From Promethearchaeota archaeon (lineage in GTDB: Archaea > Asgardarchaeota > Lokiarchaeia > Sigyniarchaeales > SOKP01): a stretch of 64,000 bases of DNA. The notes beneath the pieces are model-generated. The model was not told where the DNA came from, searched no databases, and was given only the letters and a program-made list of their open reading frames with translations. Positions 53,602 through 64,000 of the stretch are shown in pieces. Position numbers and translations under genes: made by a program. Location: contig JAFGOA010000066.1 of the NCBI GenBank assembly GCA_016926735.1, positions 36,675 to 100,674 on the forward strand, written 5' to 3'. The number at the start of each line of letters is the position of its first letter. Positions within the stretch are counted from its first letter, which is position 1.

Positions 53602-55776
53602 TTAAAATACATTTAATTCTTTTAATTCATATATTTTATCAAATTCTAAGAATATTTTATCAATATAACTTATTTCTGAAAGCAATTTTTCTTTTGTTTC
53701 TTTATCATAATCGAAAGTATCCAGTATTATTTGATAGAAATTAACATTATATTCAGAAGTTAAATCGGATATTTTCTCTAGATTTTGTCTTTTAATCCCA
53801 TGTTCCTCTAAATGGTTTAAAATTCCTTCAAATTGATCTCGTAAATTTTGTGTTGCCCATAATGCTTTTTTTGTCTTTTTATACAGTTCTAATTCTTTCT
53901 CATAAATAAAAGAATCTTCATCGGACAAATCAGCTTTAGAATGAACATTATCTATTCTCTCACTAAGAAGTTGTCTTACTCGGTCATAAATTCTTATTGC
54001 ATCATAAATTTTGCTCAAAGATTTTAATAAATCAGCTCTTCTCATAAGAGTTGCTTCAATAATTTTAATATATGCATCTTCATAATAAGTTTGGATTGTA
54101 CCAAATGTTGACTTTTCTAAAATTCCAATTTTTAATTTAATTTGTTCTAGATCTTTATAGAGATTATCTTTTTCAGTTTCAGTAAGGTCACGTTGATCTA
54201 AATTTTTATAGATGATTTTAGTAGAATCTTTTATAGCACTTGCTTTTTCTCCAAGATCACATGCTTTATTTGTTATATTTGTCATACTTCTAAATTCACC
54301 TTCTCTTTCACAGAATTTTAAGATTCGAATTCCATCATCTATTAATTTAAGAAATTTTTCTTTATCATTTCTAATATAATATTTGGCATCTTGGATTTTT
54401 TGTATAGCTCTATCCATTTGAATATCCAATTCAAAAATATAGTCAATTAATGTTATTTGCTTTCTTTCTTGGAGTATTTGTGATTTTTTATCCATATCTT
54501 TTGTAACATTTTTCCCAGCAAAAAACCATAAAATTCCAGCAGGAAGCCAGAAAAAGATTGAAAATTCTAATGTAATAAACATATTTCCTAAAAAGGAGAT
54601 AAGCATAAAAGATAATAAGAGTGTTATTCCTTTTCCAATCTGTTCAGATAAATTAAAGAATGATGCAGCAGTCCCTTTATGTTCAGGTAGATTAACATCA
54701 ATCATAACAGCATTACGATTCGCAACAGGTCCTGCACTAAGAAAAGATGCTAAAAAAGCAAATACAAAGAAATAAATAAATTGAGGATATTTAGTAAAAA
54801 TTTGACCAATCGTTTTAAACAGATAAGAAAAGGTCTCTGATTTTGGAAATGGTTCTGGATAAACTATATCTAATTTTGTTATATCTACAGGAACCAAGAG
54901 ATATAACATTAAAAGACCAGTTGGTATTGCTAATAACATACATATAGTTGATAATCTAACCCTATTTTTTCTATTTCTTCGATATAAAACATCCCCTAGT
55001 TGAGAAAGAACAATATTACCAATAAGATATCCAATTCCAATTAAAGCTGCGAAAACAGCAGCAGTCTGCCCGCTTATTGCTGCAGGTATATCATAAAAAT
55101 AATAAGTTATTAATATTGATTGTATAAAATATATTAAAATTGTCCCAGGAATAATTGAAAAAAATCCTTGTATAATCAGGTATAAATTAGTTTTTTTTCC
55201 TATTATTTGTTTTAAATCTTTTTTAGATATTCTAAAACTATATTCTAAATTTAAATCAGATAATTCCATTAACTCGGCTTCGCTTGTTCCTCTATAAGGA
55301 AGTTTAATAAATAGAAGTAAAATAATAATAACAACACTTATAGCAGAGAGAAGAAAAAATGGAAATCGCCAGTCAAATATTGGACCTAAAAATCCTGATA
55401 ATCCTTGACCAATAGCGTTTGAAATTGCACTTAAAATGGCTAAGATTCCAAACCAACCGGAACGCTCGTCTGGAGGTATAGCATCTGAAATTATTGAATA
55501 CCCTATTGGTAAAACACATCCAAGTCCAGCTCCACTCAACATTCTTGAGGTTATAAGAATTTGGAGGTTTGGAGAAATTCCTGTTAAAATCATTCCAATT
55601 GTCCATGAAACTGCACCTGCAAAAAGAATTGTGGTTCTATTAAATTTATCTGCATAATAGCCCCAAATTAATGCGAAGAATGCACTAATCAATACAAATA
55701 ATGCATCTGGAATTGCTATAATAGCCTCTTCAATATTAAATTCTGCTATTATCGCGCTATAACTAGGAATTAACAT
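53602..55776 (-). CDS. MFS transporter with long cytosolic helical tail (N-terminus probably extends upstream)
   Basis: A 724-residue protein. Residues 1-430 are a major-facilitator transporter with the loop 2-3 motif GYYADKFNRTT, then GAGLGCVLPIGYSIISDAIPPDERSG and further helices. Residues ~440-724 are a soluble, highly helical Glu/Lys-rich tail, unusual for this family, that may dimerise or bind partners. The ATG at 55776 lies inside the first membrane helix: codons upstream in the same frame encode PILLVCLLLFVSIACSS, the missing half of helix 1, but contain no ATG, GTG or TTG before the stop. An ATT at 55828-55830, 5 nt after a GAAGG, is a candidate start. The substrate is unknown. Confidence 0.82.
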   Translation of the reverse strand: MLIPSYSAIIAEFNIEEAIIAIPDALFVLISAFFALIWGYYADKFNRTTILFAGAVSWTIGMILTGISPNLQILITSRMLSGAGLGCVLPIGYSIISDAIPPDERSGWFGILAILSAISNAIGQGLSGFLGPIFDWRFPFFLLSAISVVIIILLLFIKLPYRGTSEAELMELSDLNLEYSFRISKKDLKQIIGKKTNLYLIIQGFFSIIPGTILIYFIQSILITYYFYDIPAAISGQTAAVFAALIGIGYLIGNIVLSQLGDVLYRRNRKNRVRLSTICMLLAIPTGLLMLYLLVPVDITKLDIVYPEPFPKSETFSYLFKTIGQIFTKYPQFIYFFVFAFLASFLSAGPVANRNAVMIDVNLPEHKGTAASFFNLSEQIGKGITLLLSFMLISFLGNMFITLEFSIFFWLPAGILWFFAGKNVTKDMDKKSQILQERKQITLIDYIFELDIQMDRAIQKIQDAKYYIRNDKEKFLKLIDDGIRILKFCEREGEFRSMTNITNKACDLGEKASAIKDSTKIIYKNLDQRDLTETEKDNLYKDLEQIKLKIGILEKSTFGTIQTYYEDAYIKIIEATLMRRADLLKSLSKIYDAIRIYDRVRQLLSERIDNVHSKADLSDEDSFIYEKELELYKKTKKALWATQNLRDQFEGILNHLEEHGIKRQNLEKISDLTSEYNVNFYQIILDTFDYDKETKEKLLSEISYIDKIFLEFDKIYELKELNVF

Positions 55777-56144
55777 GCTAGAACAAGCAATTGATACAAA
55801 TAAAAGTAAGCAAACTAATAGAATAGGAATTATATCCTTCTTCTGTATTTTTGTGATAGGAATTGCAATCTTTACTCTTTATTTATATTCCAGATTATTT
55901 AATAATAGAGTTAGAACTATTAAATGTTTATCCTCGAATCTATAATTAATACAATATAAATCTAGATTGAATATCTGATATTTTGGAGAATTAAAGATAT
56001 CATGATAGATTCCATTTTTTTCTATTTTTTGAAAATTCAAATATTAATATATTGATATTTTTTAATTTTTGTAAGGTTTTAGTCCTAATCATTTTATAAA
56101 CTATATTCATAATTATATTTTATATTCAGTTTTGTCCCATATAC

Positions 56145-56153
56145 TTTTAAATA
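56145..56153 (+). promoter_or_regulatory. TATA box upstream of 56176
   Basis: TTTTAAATA is 23 nt before the ATG at 56176, so the transcript would start at or next to that codon. Between the MFS gene region and this box (about 55860-56144) no gene is seen. Confidence 0.5.
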
Positions 56154-56175
56154 GAGAAAAAAATAAGTAATAAAT

Positions 56176-56409
56176 ATGTTTTTAAATTTCCCTCAAAAAT
56201 TGGATCTTACAGAATTATATTTAAGAAATCCTAAATTTTGTAGAATTATCCTAAATAATAATTCTGTAGATACAAATCAATGTAGATTTATTCCTAGAAA
56301 TAATTTGCAAATTATGCAAATACTAAGAATTAGAACTATTTTTAAGGAATTAAAGTTAGACTTTTTTTCTTTAAATATACAAATATCTAATTTTTTTAAT
56401 AAAATTTAA
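56176..56409 (+). CDS. Small ORF in frame with, and ahead of, the second giant protein
   Basis: A 77-residue frame (start MFLNFPQKLDLTELYL) with no known domain, rich in Asn, Ile, Leu and Arg. Its ATG lies where the TATA box at 56145 would put transcription start. It ends TAA TAA, and after one more codon the giant gene begins in the same frame. It may be a small protein, a leader, or simply untranslated leader. Confidence 0.35.
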   Translation: MFLNFPQKLDLTELYLRNPKFCRIILNNNSVDTNQCRFIPRNNLQIMQILRIRTIFKELKLDFFSLNIQISNFFNKI

Positions 56410-56415
56410 TAAAAA

Positions 56416-59400
56416 ATGATTAAAATGAAGAAAGAAACTTTAAATGAAATTAATCTAAAACGTTTAGAAGAGAGTAATAAAGGTCCATTTTGGAGAAATA
56501 ATCCTGAGATTCAGAATTTCCCATTAGTTCATTATAAAAGACCAATAAAGAGAGTAGAATGGAAAAAGAAGAATATTGCAGGAAATATGGATAGTGAAAC
56601 TAAATCTCAGTATAATACTACATCTTCTATAACAATAAATCTTGTTAGTGAAATTAAACAATCATGCCTATTATTTCGCAGAAAGGTAAGTATTTCCAAC
56701 ATTAGACAAAAATATGACTCATTCAAATCAAAACTACATTCTTCGATAGGTAAAGTAATAGAATCAGATAAGATAACAAAATGGAGTGCTGGGATATCTC
56801 TTTTTGCTCCTCTAATTTTTATGATTTTCTATATATTATCTTGCGGATATAGTCTCCCATCTCAAATGATTCATAATTTCTCTTGGTTTGCTTTAGTTAA
56901 TATTTTCTTTCTCACATACATATATCTTTATAATTATAATAGGATATTACATTTTAGATATAAACTTTTTATATTACTATCGTACGTTATAGAAATTTCC
57001 TTTAGTTTTCAGATCATTTTTAATCATTCAATTATTATTTGGTCTGTATTTACGCCTCTTATATTAACACTTCACTTTTTTCTGTCAAGAAATCAGGAAA
57101 AAAGTAATTTTCAAAAATTGAGAAATAGCATTGTAAATTTCTATTTGGGTTTTGTAATACTGGGGTTATTCATATTTAGCTCCGGAATAACAATTCTTTA
57201 TAATTATACTGGAGCAATAAATAAGAACTTATCTCTCTATTTTCTTGCATTTGAGTATGTTATTATAATAATTTATCTTACACAACGATGTTTAAATGTT
57301 CAAAGAAAGCGAATTGTTATAATATTTATAGTATTTATTCTAAGTTTTCTTTCTTTAAGCATTTATTCATTATTTCTTATTGGAAAAGAATCTACTTCTT
57401 TCTTTATTTTTCCTGTATTGATTATTCTAAGCGAAATATTATATAGAAATAAATCTAAATTAGATATTTATTTTACAAAATTAGAAAAGAGTTTTTCGTT
57501 CTTATATACGATAAGAAAGAATGACTTTATGCTATATTCTAATCTTACTTTGTTTAGCATTACAATTATTCTATTTTTTACTTATCCACCATTTGTAATC
57601 ATTCCAATCCTTCTAATGATAATTCCTTCAATAGTCTTTTCAATAAAAAGTAAGTCCCGTCTAAAAAGGAATGTTAAAATCGCAAAACGAACTTCCAATA
57701 AAGTTGTTAAAGCTTTAGGATTACCTGAACAAAAACTAAATAAGCAATTATTTCAAGAACGTCTTGAAGGGAAAAACCAAGTAGCAGCAGTATTGGTTTT
57801 AATATTCTTAATTATCTTACCTATTTTGTTCACTTTGCAGTCAATTATTACTATTGACTCTCCATTAATCGAATCTTCAAGAATCAATAGATCACAACGA
57901 ATTAATTCTGATAAAATTGATTATAATAATTTAGATTTTGGAAATATTGATGAAATGGATAGTCTTTCCATAAATGATATGTTTGTGACCAGATGTATCT
58001 CCTCAATAAGTTTAACAGAATCAGCTCAAATGTTTTATAGATTCTATCCTCAAGACGATGTGCATCACGTAGAAGGCATGTTAAAAAGAAATTTTTATGA
58101 TTTTCTGAGTGGATATCTCATAGGTCCTCAAAAAGATAGTTATATTTATACAGACATTAAGTTGGATCAGCAAAATCTATTGCCTGGAACATATAAAGTT
58201 CAGGCAATATATAGTGTTCTTAATTGGTTTAATACCCATAGAAGCCAACCAGTTGAATTTATGGTGACTTTAGAAAAAGATGATCTTTCAGTGAAGGGTA
58301 ATAATCCCTATAATTTCGAAGTAGATTATGGAGCAGTATATACAATTGATTATAATGACCATTGGTCAGTTATATATAATGGTAAAGTTTTAAATTCAGC
58401 AGGAAAACCTTTTACAAATAAAAATATTACATTATATCTTGAAAAGAATAATAGATATCAAGAACTTACGACTCTTCTTACAGATGAAAACGGGAATTTC
58501 TATCATGAAGAACAAGTATATGGTTCATTTGAAATTAATGCTCTTGCTAAAATAGAGTATGAAGGAGATGGGCTTTATAACAAACTAGTTTACAATGAAT
58601 ATGCTGGTCTTGAAACTTCTGTTGAAGGAGATCGCTTCTTTATTGATGAAAATAAAGATGGTATTCCTGAATGGCCTTTTACTCTTTATGATTTAATAAA
58701 TGCACTTCAAGATTCAGGAGAAAATCCGCAAGTAGAACCAATTTTAAAATTTGAAATTGGAAAGATCACCCTTGACAAATCAATAGATAAAGGATTGATT
58801 TTTGATGTTATTTTTGACAATGAATATGTAGATCCTGTTGTAATTGCATATATCCAAACTCGAAATGGCGCTCAAAGTGTACAAGTACGTGTTACAGATA
58901 TAACTTCTACAAGTTGTTCCATATTTATGGAAGAAAATGATAATGAAAATCATAATTCTGAAGATATTGGGTATCTGATTATGGAAAGAGGATCTTGGGA
59001 ATTACCCGATGGAACAAAAGTAGAAGCTGGAAAGATAATTACAGATAATACACATATCCATGAAACACCATTCGGTGGTGTAAAGGTTGATTTTACTCAA
59101 AATTTTGCATCAACACCAATAGTGCTTCACACATTGGACACATATAATAATTTAGATTTTACCCATTCAATCATTCATGATGTTAATTCTTCTTCTTTTA
59201 TGATTCAACAGGAAACGGGAAAATCACCTATTACAACTACAGAAGAAACAATTGGATGGATTGCAATTGATGCAAATGTTAATGGGTATATAGAAGGTAT
59301 CAAATATGAAACAGGTCTTATTAATGATAATATCGCAGATGGTATTGATGAGTCAGAACAGATAATTACCTATTCACACTCTTTTTCAGAAATTCCTATT

Positions 59401-62400
59401 ATAGTAGTTTCACAAGAAAGTTGTTTAGATGATCAATATCATAGCAGTTATGCTAGAGGTTCAGGAACATACAGTGAATTTTCTCATGGAGTATATGCCG
59501 AAGAAACGCAAATAAATGATGGTGGTGAACGAAATCATGATGATGAATATTTTGGTTATTTTGTGTTTGAGAAAGAATTCTCTTTTGAAAAAAAACCTGA
59601 TCTTGCATTTCAAGCAAAATTTAATGAAAATGAGGGAGATACAACTTATGATTCAATATATAATTTAGAAGGTAATTTTCAAGGAACACCTGTATGGACG
59701 AATGGAAGATATGATTCTGGTCTTAGTTTTGATAGTAATTTAGATTATATCGAATATGGAGATATATTAGATGACGCTTTCTCATATCGACAACAATTTG
59801 TTATTACTGCTTGGATACATCCATTAGAAATTAATTCTATTCAAAATCAAAACGGTATGAAGAATGTGTTTTTTACCAAGGAGGGTATTATAGAATTAGG
59901 AGTCAATGAGAGCGGATATCTTCAAGTATATATAAATTCAATTGAAGTCGATATTTATGCAGAATATGGGATTAATAATGCAATTAGAGAAAATCAATGG
60001 ACATTTATAGCCCTTAGATATTTCAAGGGAGATATCGATGTCTATATTGGTGATACTTGGTATTATTCTGCATGTGGAAATAATGATGAACCATGGTTAA
60101 TAAGTTCTTTAACTGTTGAAGGAGAGAACCTAGTTATAGGAGCAGATATTAATCATTTATCAAGCTTTATTGGTATAATTGATGATGTTTCTGTTTTTAG
60201 ATACAGTATAAATACATATGAGATTGAACAACATAAAGGATATGACACTCTAACAACTGTTTGTGAAGTATTAAAAGAAGATGGAAATGGAGATTGGAGG
60301 CCAATAACTATTCAAAACGAGAGAATAAATGGACATATTTTATTCAGAGTATATGCGCTCTCATACAGAAAGGTTGATATTGATAAGATGACATTTTATC
60401 TTTCAACTACAAGACCAAATCTTATAAATCCTGAAGATGAATCAAATTGGATTTCATTTAAAGAATTTAATTATAATGATGATGTGTATTCCTATGTAAT
60501 GAATTCATATGATCTTCCTGATAACAACTCGTGGTATTTTATCACGAAAGCTATTGATACGGAAGGATTTATGGTATATAATTCATATAAATATTCAAAT
60601 GAAGATTTAGCTTTTGCGGCAATCTATTTCACAAATTCTCCGCACTTCTATTATATAGATAAAAATGGAAGAATAAATCAAAACTCATGTATTAGATTTG
60701 ATGTAGAAGAAGATGCACAACCTCATGTTGAATGTGTAGATATTTATATAGGATATCAAAATAAATATTATAAATTAAATGAAAATACAATTCCTTTTAT
60801 AGGAATAACTAACAATAATTTTCTATACCAATTAGGTTTATTAAATGAATGGATTAATCTTAAAGAATTACCTCCAAATGAGTATGAGATTAATTTTACA
60901 ATTCAACTCAATTTAAATTATGATGAATTTGGTCTTTATTCATATAATTATTCTTTAAATCCTATTATATTAGATAATGAAGGTCCTCAGAATATTGAAA
61001 TATTATCTTTTGAAGATAATCCCACATTATATAATCTCGATTGGGAACAAAAATATGATGATATCTCTAATTATTTACTTTCTTTTGGTTTTCATTATAA
61101 TACTGATGACTTTAACCATTCAATTATTGAATATAAATATCGTTCTACAACAAGTAATGAATGGATAAAATATGGAACTATTAAAAAGCAAGATAGTACA
61201 ACGAACACAATAAACACAAACATCAATATTTTAAGTTTAAAAGATGATATAATTGATTTTCGATTTGTGTCATATGATAATTTAGGAAATTCAAAGATTT
61301 ATGATAGTATAACAGATCTATATATTCAAAAGGATATGGATAATAATATCCAATTTCAAGTTTTAGGTATAGAGGATACACAAATTTATGAACTGGGAGA
61401 AGATGATATGATATCTTTAAGTGTAGATATAATACCTTTTGATAATGACATAGATAAAGTTAAAATATACACATTATATGAGTCATTTTACTTAAGTAGA
61501 AGTATTCAAGAGAATCTAATTAGATTCTCTGATACAATCAAGTTAGATTCAATATATTATAATATTTTTGCTTCAGAATTTGCATCTATTCCAATTAATA
61601 TAGAGCTTTATCAGCAAAATAAATTAATCTCAGATGAAATAATCCTAATTACAGTTACAGATACATTATTCCAAGATAAAATAAATATTTCAGATATTAG
61701 CTATGATGATCAAATTAGCGAAAATAACATTATAATGAGTCTTGAAACTAATTTAAATACTTATAGTAATGCACATTCAATACCATATTTAATAAAAGAT
61801 AAAAATCCAATATTAAATCTATATAATCAAAAAGATCATTTGATCAAATCTATTACTTTTTCTCCTAATTCAGATGGGGTAGATTCATATATCTACAATG
61901 AAGGATATATTGAAATAACAAATAATAAGTTTGTATTACCTTTTCCATCTCTAGTTGGAGAAAATGCAATAACAACCATAAATAGCATTAAAATTAAACA
62001 AATAGAATACGATTTTATGTATTTTATTGATGATATGAATGGAGAAATATCAATTAAAATTTTGAGTGATATTAATTTAGATGGTATATATGGTGTATCT
62101 GAACCTATTGAAATAGATTATTCTTATTCTTTAAGTAGTAAAAGTAATAACCAATATTTAGCAAGTCTTAATTTTCAAAATATTAAACAAGGTATTTATT
62201 ATGCTGTAAGCGAATTCTATGATATATTAGGTAGTATTTCAACATTTACAATAGATGATATTATTATAGATTTTTCAGGACCGGAAATATTTGCTCAATT
62301 TGAAGATGGATGCGCTATTAATCCAAATAATGGAGTTATCTCCTTTATTATTAATGATTTATCTGGTGTTAAAGAATATAATTTTATAGAAAACATTGAA

Positions 62401-64000
62401 GAAGAAGGACAAGGATATTGGATTGTAGATGGTAATAATTATACATTTTATTTTAATAATTACAATTATCAAAATCAATTAGAAACATTTGAACTTAGAG
62501 TAGTAGATAATAAAGATCAAGTTAGTTTATATGAAATATCTCTTTTATTTGATGATACAGAACCCAGTTTTATTTTAAATCATAATCCATACCCCCAATA
62601 TTGGAGTGGACTTCTCTATGTGGATGTGGATATTAATGATATTTCAAAATTTAATATTAGTCTTCAAATAGAACATATACTTTCGGGTACTATTTATTCT
62701 GATTTGCAGATAACTATAATTGAAGGTGAAAATAATAATTTTGAAATTTTACTTGATACTAATCAAATTTCAAATGGGAAATATAATATAAAATTAATTG
62801 CGATAGATGAGGCAGGAAATATAGGTAATTTTGAAATCGCAGACTTATATTTTGATAATGAGAATCCCAGATTAAAATCAATTACAGATAATATATTTGT
62901 TAATAATGAATTAGTTTATTATAACGATATCTCTAGTATTTTATATTTTAATGATGAAAAATACATTAACATTACAGCTTATGATAATACATTTGATGAT
63001 TTTAATTGGGATATAAATCCAACAATTAAGGAACAATTAGGTATCAGTCAAATTAAAATGTATTTTACAAATCCCTTATCTTGGGAACACATTCCAATAA
63101 AAGGAGAACTTAGTTATGATATTCTTACTTATGAAATAGACAACGATCTTATGGATGTTAAAAATATTAAAGATATAAAATCATTTAGAATTTTAATTGA
63201 GGATAAAGAATATCGTATCGATAAATTTTCATTATATCAAGATGGCGAAAAGCTTTATTTTGAGATTGATGAAGAATATACATACCTTTTATCCCCCGAA
63301 AACACATTTAAGCTTGAGGCATTATGTTATGTACTAGATAAAGAATCTGAATATTCAATAAATCTTGTTTATAATAATATCTATAATTATTGGAGCCCTA
63401 AATCAGTTGGACAACAATATTTCGCAATTACAGATTATTTAGATATATCTGAAGGGGAAGAATTTCTATTTTGGTTTAAAATTACAGATGCTATTGGTAT
63501 CATAGATAGTAGTTGTTCTAATGATTTTATTTCTCAAAAATATAGAGGAATTTACGATAATAAAATAAATTCAAATGGAAATGATATATTTGAATGGAAT
63601 CTTGGTGAAAATTCTAATGGACAAGGAATTGTAATTTTTGGCAGTGAAGATTATTCAGATTCTACTTTTAAAATAAATATAAGTTCAATCGAATCAACAA
63701 TAGATGGAATGAGTGATATTGATAGAATCTATATCTATGGATCAGAAAATAATAATGACTTTGTTAAATTAGGACGAGCTTATTATTCTGGTGAAGATGA
63801 TTTATGGAATTTTTATTGGAATCCTAAAAATCCAAATGATCTACCACAAAATTACTATATTCAAGTACTTATTTTTGATAATGCCGGTAACACATTTGAA
63901 TTAGTTGATTTTCCTGGAACATATAGTTTTGAAGATGAAGTAGATGGTGAATCCGGTATAGATATAGATTTTGTAGATGTGGATACATCTGTCCCTGATA
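56416..64000 (+). CDS. Second giant surface protein, N-terminal polytopic (3' end outside window)
   Basis: An open frame of at least 2,528 codons from ATG 56416 (or 56425) to the window edge. It has a cytosolic N-terminus (about 1-120), then about 11 membrane helices (about 125-480). After these the protein is extracellular: an Ig/carboxypeptidase-regulatory-like domain with SAGKPFTNKNITLYL near 665; three tandem beta domains (about 795-1058) sharing an F---P-VV--- and E-IG-W/Y pattern, resembling lectin-like H-type repeats; and a LamG-like domain (about 1058-1262, with GLSFDSNLDYIEYGD and WTFIALRYF). Many Ig-like repeats with DNEGP, DFSGP and DNENP boundaries follow. It has the reverse order of the first giant protein. 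The role is probably adhesion or envelope structure; no catalytic motif was seen. Confidence 0.85.
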   Translation, partial: MIKMKKETLNEINLKRLEESNKGPFWRNNPEIQNFPLVHYKRPIKRVEWKKKNIAGNMDSETKSQYNTTSSITINLVSEIKQSCLLFRRKVSISNIRQKYDSFKSKLHSSIGKVIESDKITKWSAGISLFAPLIFMIFYILSCGYSLPSQMIHNFSWFALVNIFFLTYIYLYNYNRILHFRYKLFILLSYVIEISFSFQIIFNHSIIIWSVFTPLILTLHFFLSRNQEKSNFQKLRNSIVNFYLGFVILGLFIFSSGITILYNYTGAINKNLSLYFLAFEYVIIIIYLTQRCLNVQRKRIVIIFIVFILSFLSLSIYSLFLIGKESTSFFIFPVLIILSEILYRNKSKLDIYFTKLEKSFSFLYTIRKNDFMLYSNLTLFSITIILFFTYPPFVIIPILLMIIPSIVFSIKSKSRLKRNVKIAKRTSNKVVKALGLPEQKLNKQLFQERLEGKNQVAAVLVLIFLIILPILFTLQSIITIDSPLIESSRINRSQRINSDKIDYNNLDFGNIDEMDSLSINDMFVTRCISSISLTESAQMFYRFYPQDDVHHVEGMLKRNFYDFLSGYLIGPQKDSYIYTDIKLDQQNLLPGTYKVQAIYSVLNWFNTHRSQPVEFMVTLEKDDLSVKGNNPYNFEVDYGAVYTIDYNDHWSVIYNGKVLNSAGKPFTNKNITLYLEKNNRYQELTTLLTDENGNFYHEEQVYGSFEINALAKIEYEGDGLYNKLVYNEYAGLETSVEGDRFFIDENKDGIPEWPFTLYDLINALQDSGENPQVEPILKFEIGKITLDKSIDKGLIFDVIFDNEYVDPVVIAYIQTRNGAQSVQVRVTDITSTSCSIFMEENDNENHNSEDIGYLIMERGSWELPDGTKVEAGKIITDNTHIHETPFGGVKVDFTQNFASTPIVLHTLDTYNNLDFTHSIIHDVNSSSFMIQQETGKSPITTTEETIGWIAIDANVNGYIEGIKYETGLINDNIADGIDESEQIITYSHSFSEIPIIVVSQESCLDDQYHSSYARGSGTYSEFSHGVYAEETQINDGGERNHDDEYFGYFVFEKEFSFEKKPDLAFQAKFNENEGDTTYDSIYNLEGNFQGTPVWTNGRYDSGLSFDSNLDYIEYGDILDDAFSYRQQFVITAWIHPLEINSIQNQNGMKNVFFTKEGIIELGVNESGYLQVYINSIEVDIYAEYGINNAIRENQWTFIALRYFKGDIDVYIGDTWYYSACGNNDEPWLISSLTVEGENLVIGADINHLSSFIGIIDDVSVFRYSINTYEIEQHKGYDTLTTVCEVLKEDGNGDWRPITIQNERINGHILFRVYALSYRKVDIDKMTFYLSTTRPNLINPEDESNWISFKEFNYNDDVYSYVMNSYDLPDNNSWYFITKAIDTEGFMVYNSYKYSNEDLAFAAIYFTNSPHFYYIDKNGRINQNSCIRFDVEEDAQPHVECVDIYIGYQNKYYKLNENTIPFIGITNNNFLYQLGLLNEWINLKELPPNEYEINFTIQLNLNYDEFGLYSYNYSLNPIILDNEGPQNIEILSFEDNPTLYNLDWEQKYDDISNYLLSFGFHYNTDDFNHSIIEYKYRSTTSNEWIKYGTIKKQDSTTNTINTNINILSLKDDIIDFRFVSYDNLGNSKIYDSITDLYIQKDMDNNIQFQVLGIEDTQIYELGEDDMISLSVDIIPFDNDIDKVKIYTLYESFYLSRSIQENLIRFSDTIKLDSIYYNIFASEFASIPINIELYQQNKLISDEIILITVTDTLFQDKINISDISYDDQISENNIIMSLETNLNTYSNAHSIPYLIKDKNPILNLYNQKDHLIKSITFSPNSDGVDSYIYNEGYIEITNNKFVLPFPSLVGENAITTINSIKIKQIEYDFMYFIDDMNGEISIKILSDINLDGIYGVSEPIEIDYSYSLSSKSNNQYLASLNFQNIKQGIYYAVSEFYDILGSISTFTIDDIIIDFSGPEIFAQFEDGCAINPNNGVISFIINDLSGVKEYNFIENIEEEGQGYWIVDGNNYTFYFNNYNYQNQLETFELRVVDNKDQVSLYEISLLFDDTEPSFILNHNPYPQYWSGLLYVDVDINDISKFNISLQIEHILSGTIYSDLQITIIEGENNNFEILLDTNQISNGKYNIKLIAIDEAGNIGNFEIADLYFDNENPRLKSITDNIFVNNELVYYNDISSILYFNDEKYINITAYDNTFDDFNWDINPTIKEQLGISQIKMYFTNPLSWEHIPIKGELSYDILTYEIDNDLMDVKNIKDIKSFRILIEDKEYRIDKFSLYQDGEKLYFEIDEEYTYLLSPENTFKLEALCYVLDKESEYSINLVYNNIYNYWSPKSVGQQYFAITDYLDISEGEEFLFWFKITDAIGIIDSSCSNDFISQKYRGIYDNKINSNGNDIFEWNLGENSNGQGIVIFGSEDYSDSTFKINISSIESTIDGMSDIDRIYIYGSENNNDFVKLGRAYYSGEDDLWNFYWNPKNPNDLPQNYYIQVLIFDNAGNTFELVDFPGTYSFEDEVDGESGIDIDFVDVDTSVPD

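Noticed and set aside
60977-61168. A 63-codon ORF within the second giant gene
   Set aside because: Out of frame with an uninterrupted long coding frame and without a ribosome site.

Overview
The window is very AT-rich archaeal DNA, and its gene content points to an Asgard archaeon, most likely of the Lokiarchaeia type (inferred from gene content only). The supporting genes are a gelsolin-domain protein (4067-4825, minus), an Arf-like small GTPase in a 4-nt overlapping pair with a longin-like/winged-helix protein (46389-47479, minus), three 7TM or 7TM-derived proteins with longin/roadblock-like cytosolic domains, and giant multi-domain surface proteins. Archaeal markers include NreA with a C-terminal PCNA-binding motif, a DUF166 protein, a PAC2 protein, a WtpABC tungstate/molybdate importer and a tRNA-Leu(CAG) with an intron at the canonical 37/38 position. 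Several starts are GTG or TTG and several genes have clear Shine-Dalgarno sequences.

Layout. 1-10 kb: two tandem 7TM/longin-like paralogues (the first cut by the window edge), citramalate synthase, gelsolin-domain protein, tRNA-Leu, cupin, DUF166 protein, a membrane protein, a kinase-like phosphotransferase, and an overlapping pair of paralogous coiled-coil/winged-helix proteins. 10-19 kb: a pterin-cofactor island, with wtpABC on the minus strand diverging from moaC-moaA-moaD-moaE-moeA1-moaB-moeA2 on the plus strand. The divergent intergenic region holds two inverted repeats of identical 8-8-8 geometry that resemble ModE operators, one in front of each operon. 19-23 kb: a MoxR-type AAA ATPase with a VWA partner, then a winged-helix regulator translationally linked to a 7TM/longin-like protein. 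23-32 kb: a NosD-like beta-helix surface protein preceded by a structured leader, NreA, a subtilisin-family surface protease and an RsmB-like rRNA methyltransferase.

32.7-44.7 kb is one 3,975-residue surface protein with a signal peptide, PKD, LamG-like, DNRLRE-like and thrombospondin-3 repeats and about 10 C-terminal membrane helices. It contains an extraordinary Cys/His/Trp-rich block of 36-nt repeats. 44.7-56 kb: small membrane proteins, the GTPase pair, PAC2, a degraded TnpB fragment, a nitronate monooxygenase-like enzyme, a nucleotidyltransferase and an MFS transporter with a long cytosolic tail. 56.4 kb to the end: a second giant protein with the opposite layout (about 11 N-terminal membrane helices, then a >2,000-residue ectodomain), running off the window.

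The best-supported functional system is tungstate/molybdate uptake plus molybdopterin cofactor synthesis under an apparent common ModE-like control. The most puzzling sequence is the dual-frame Cys/His repeat in the first giant protein. There is no rRNA, CRISPR array or intact mobile element.
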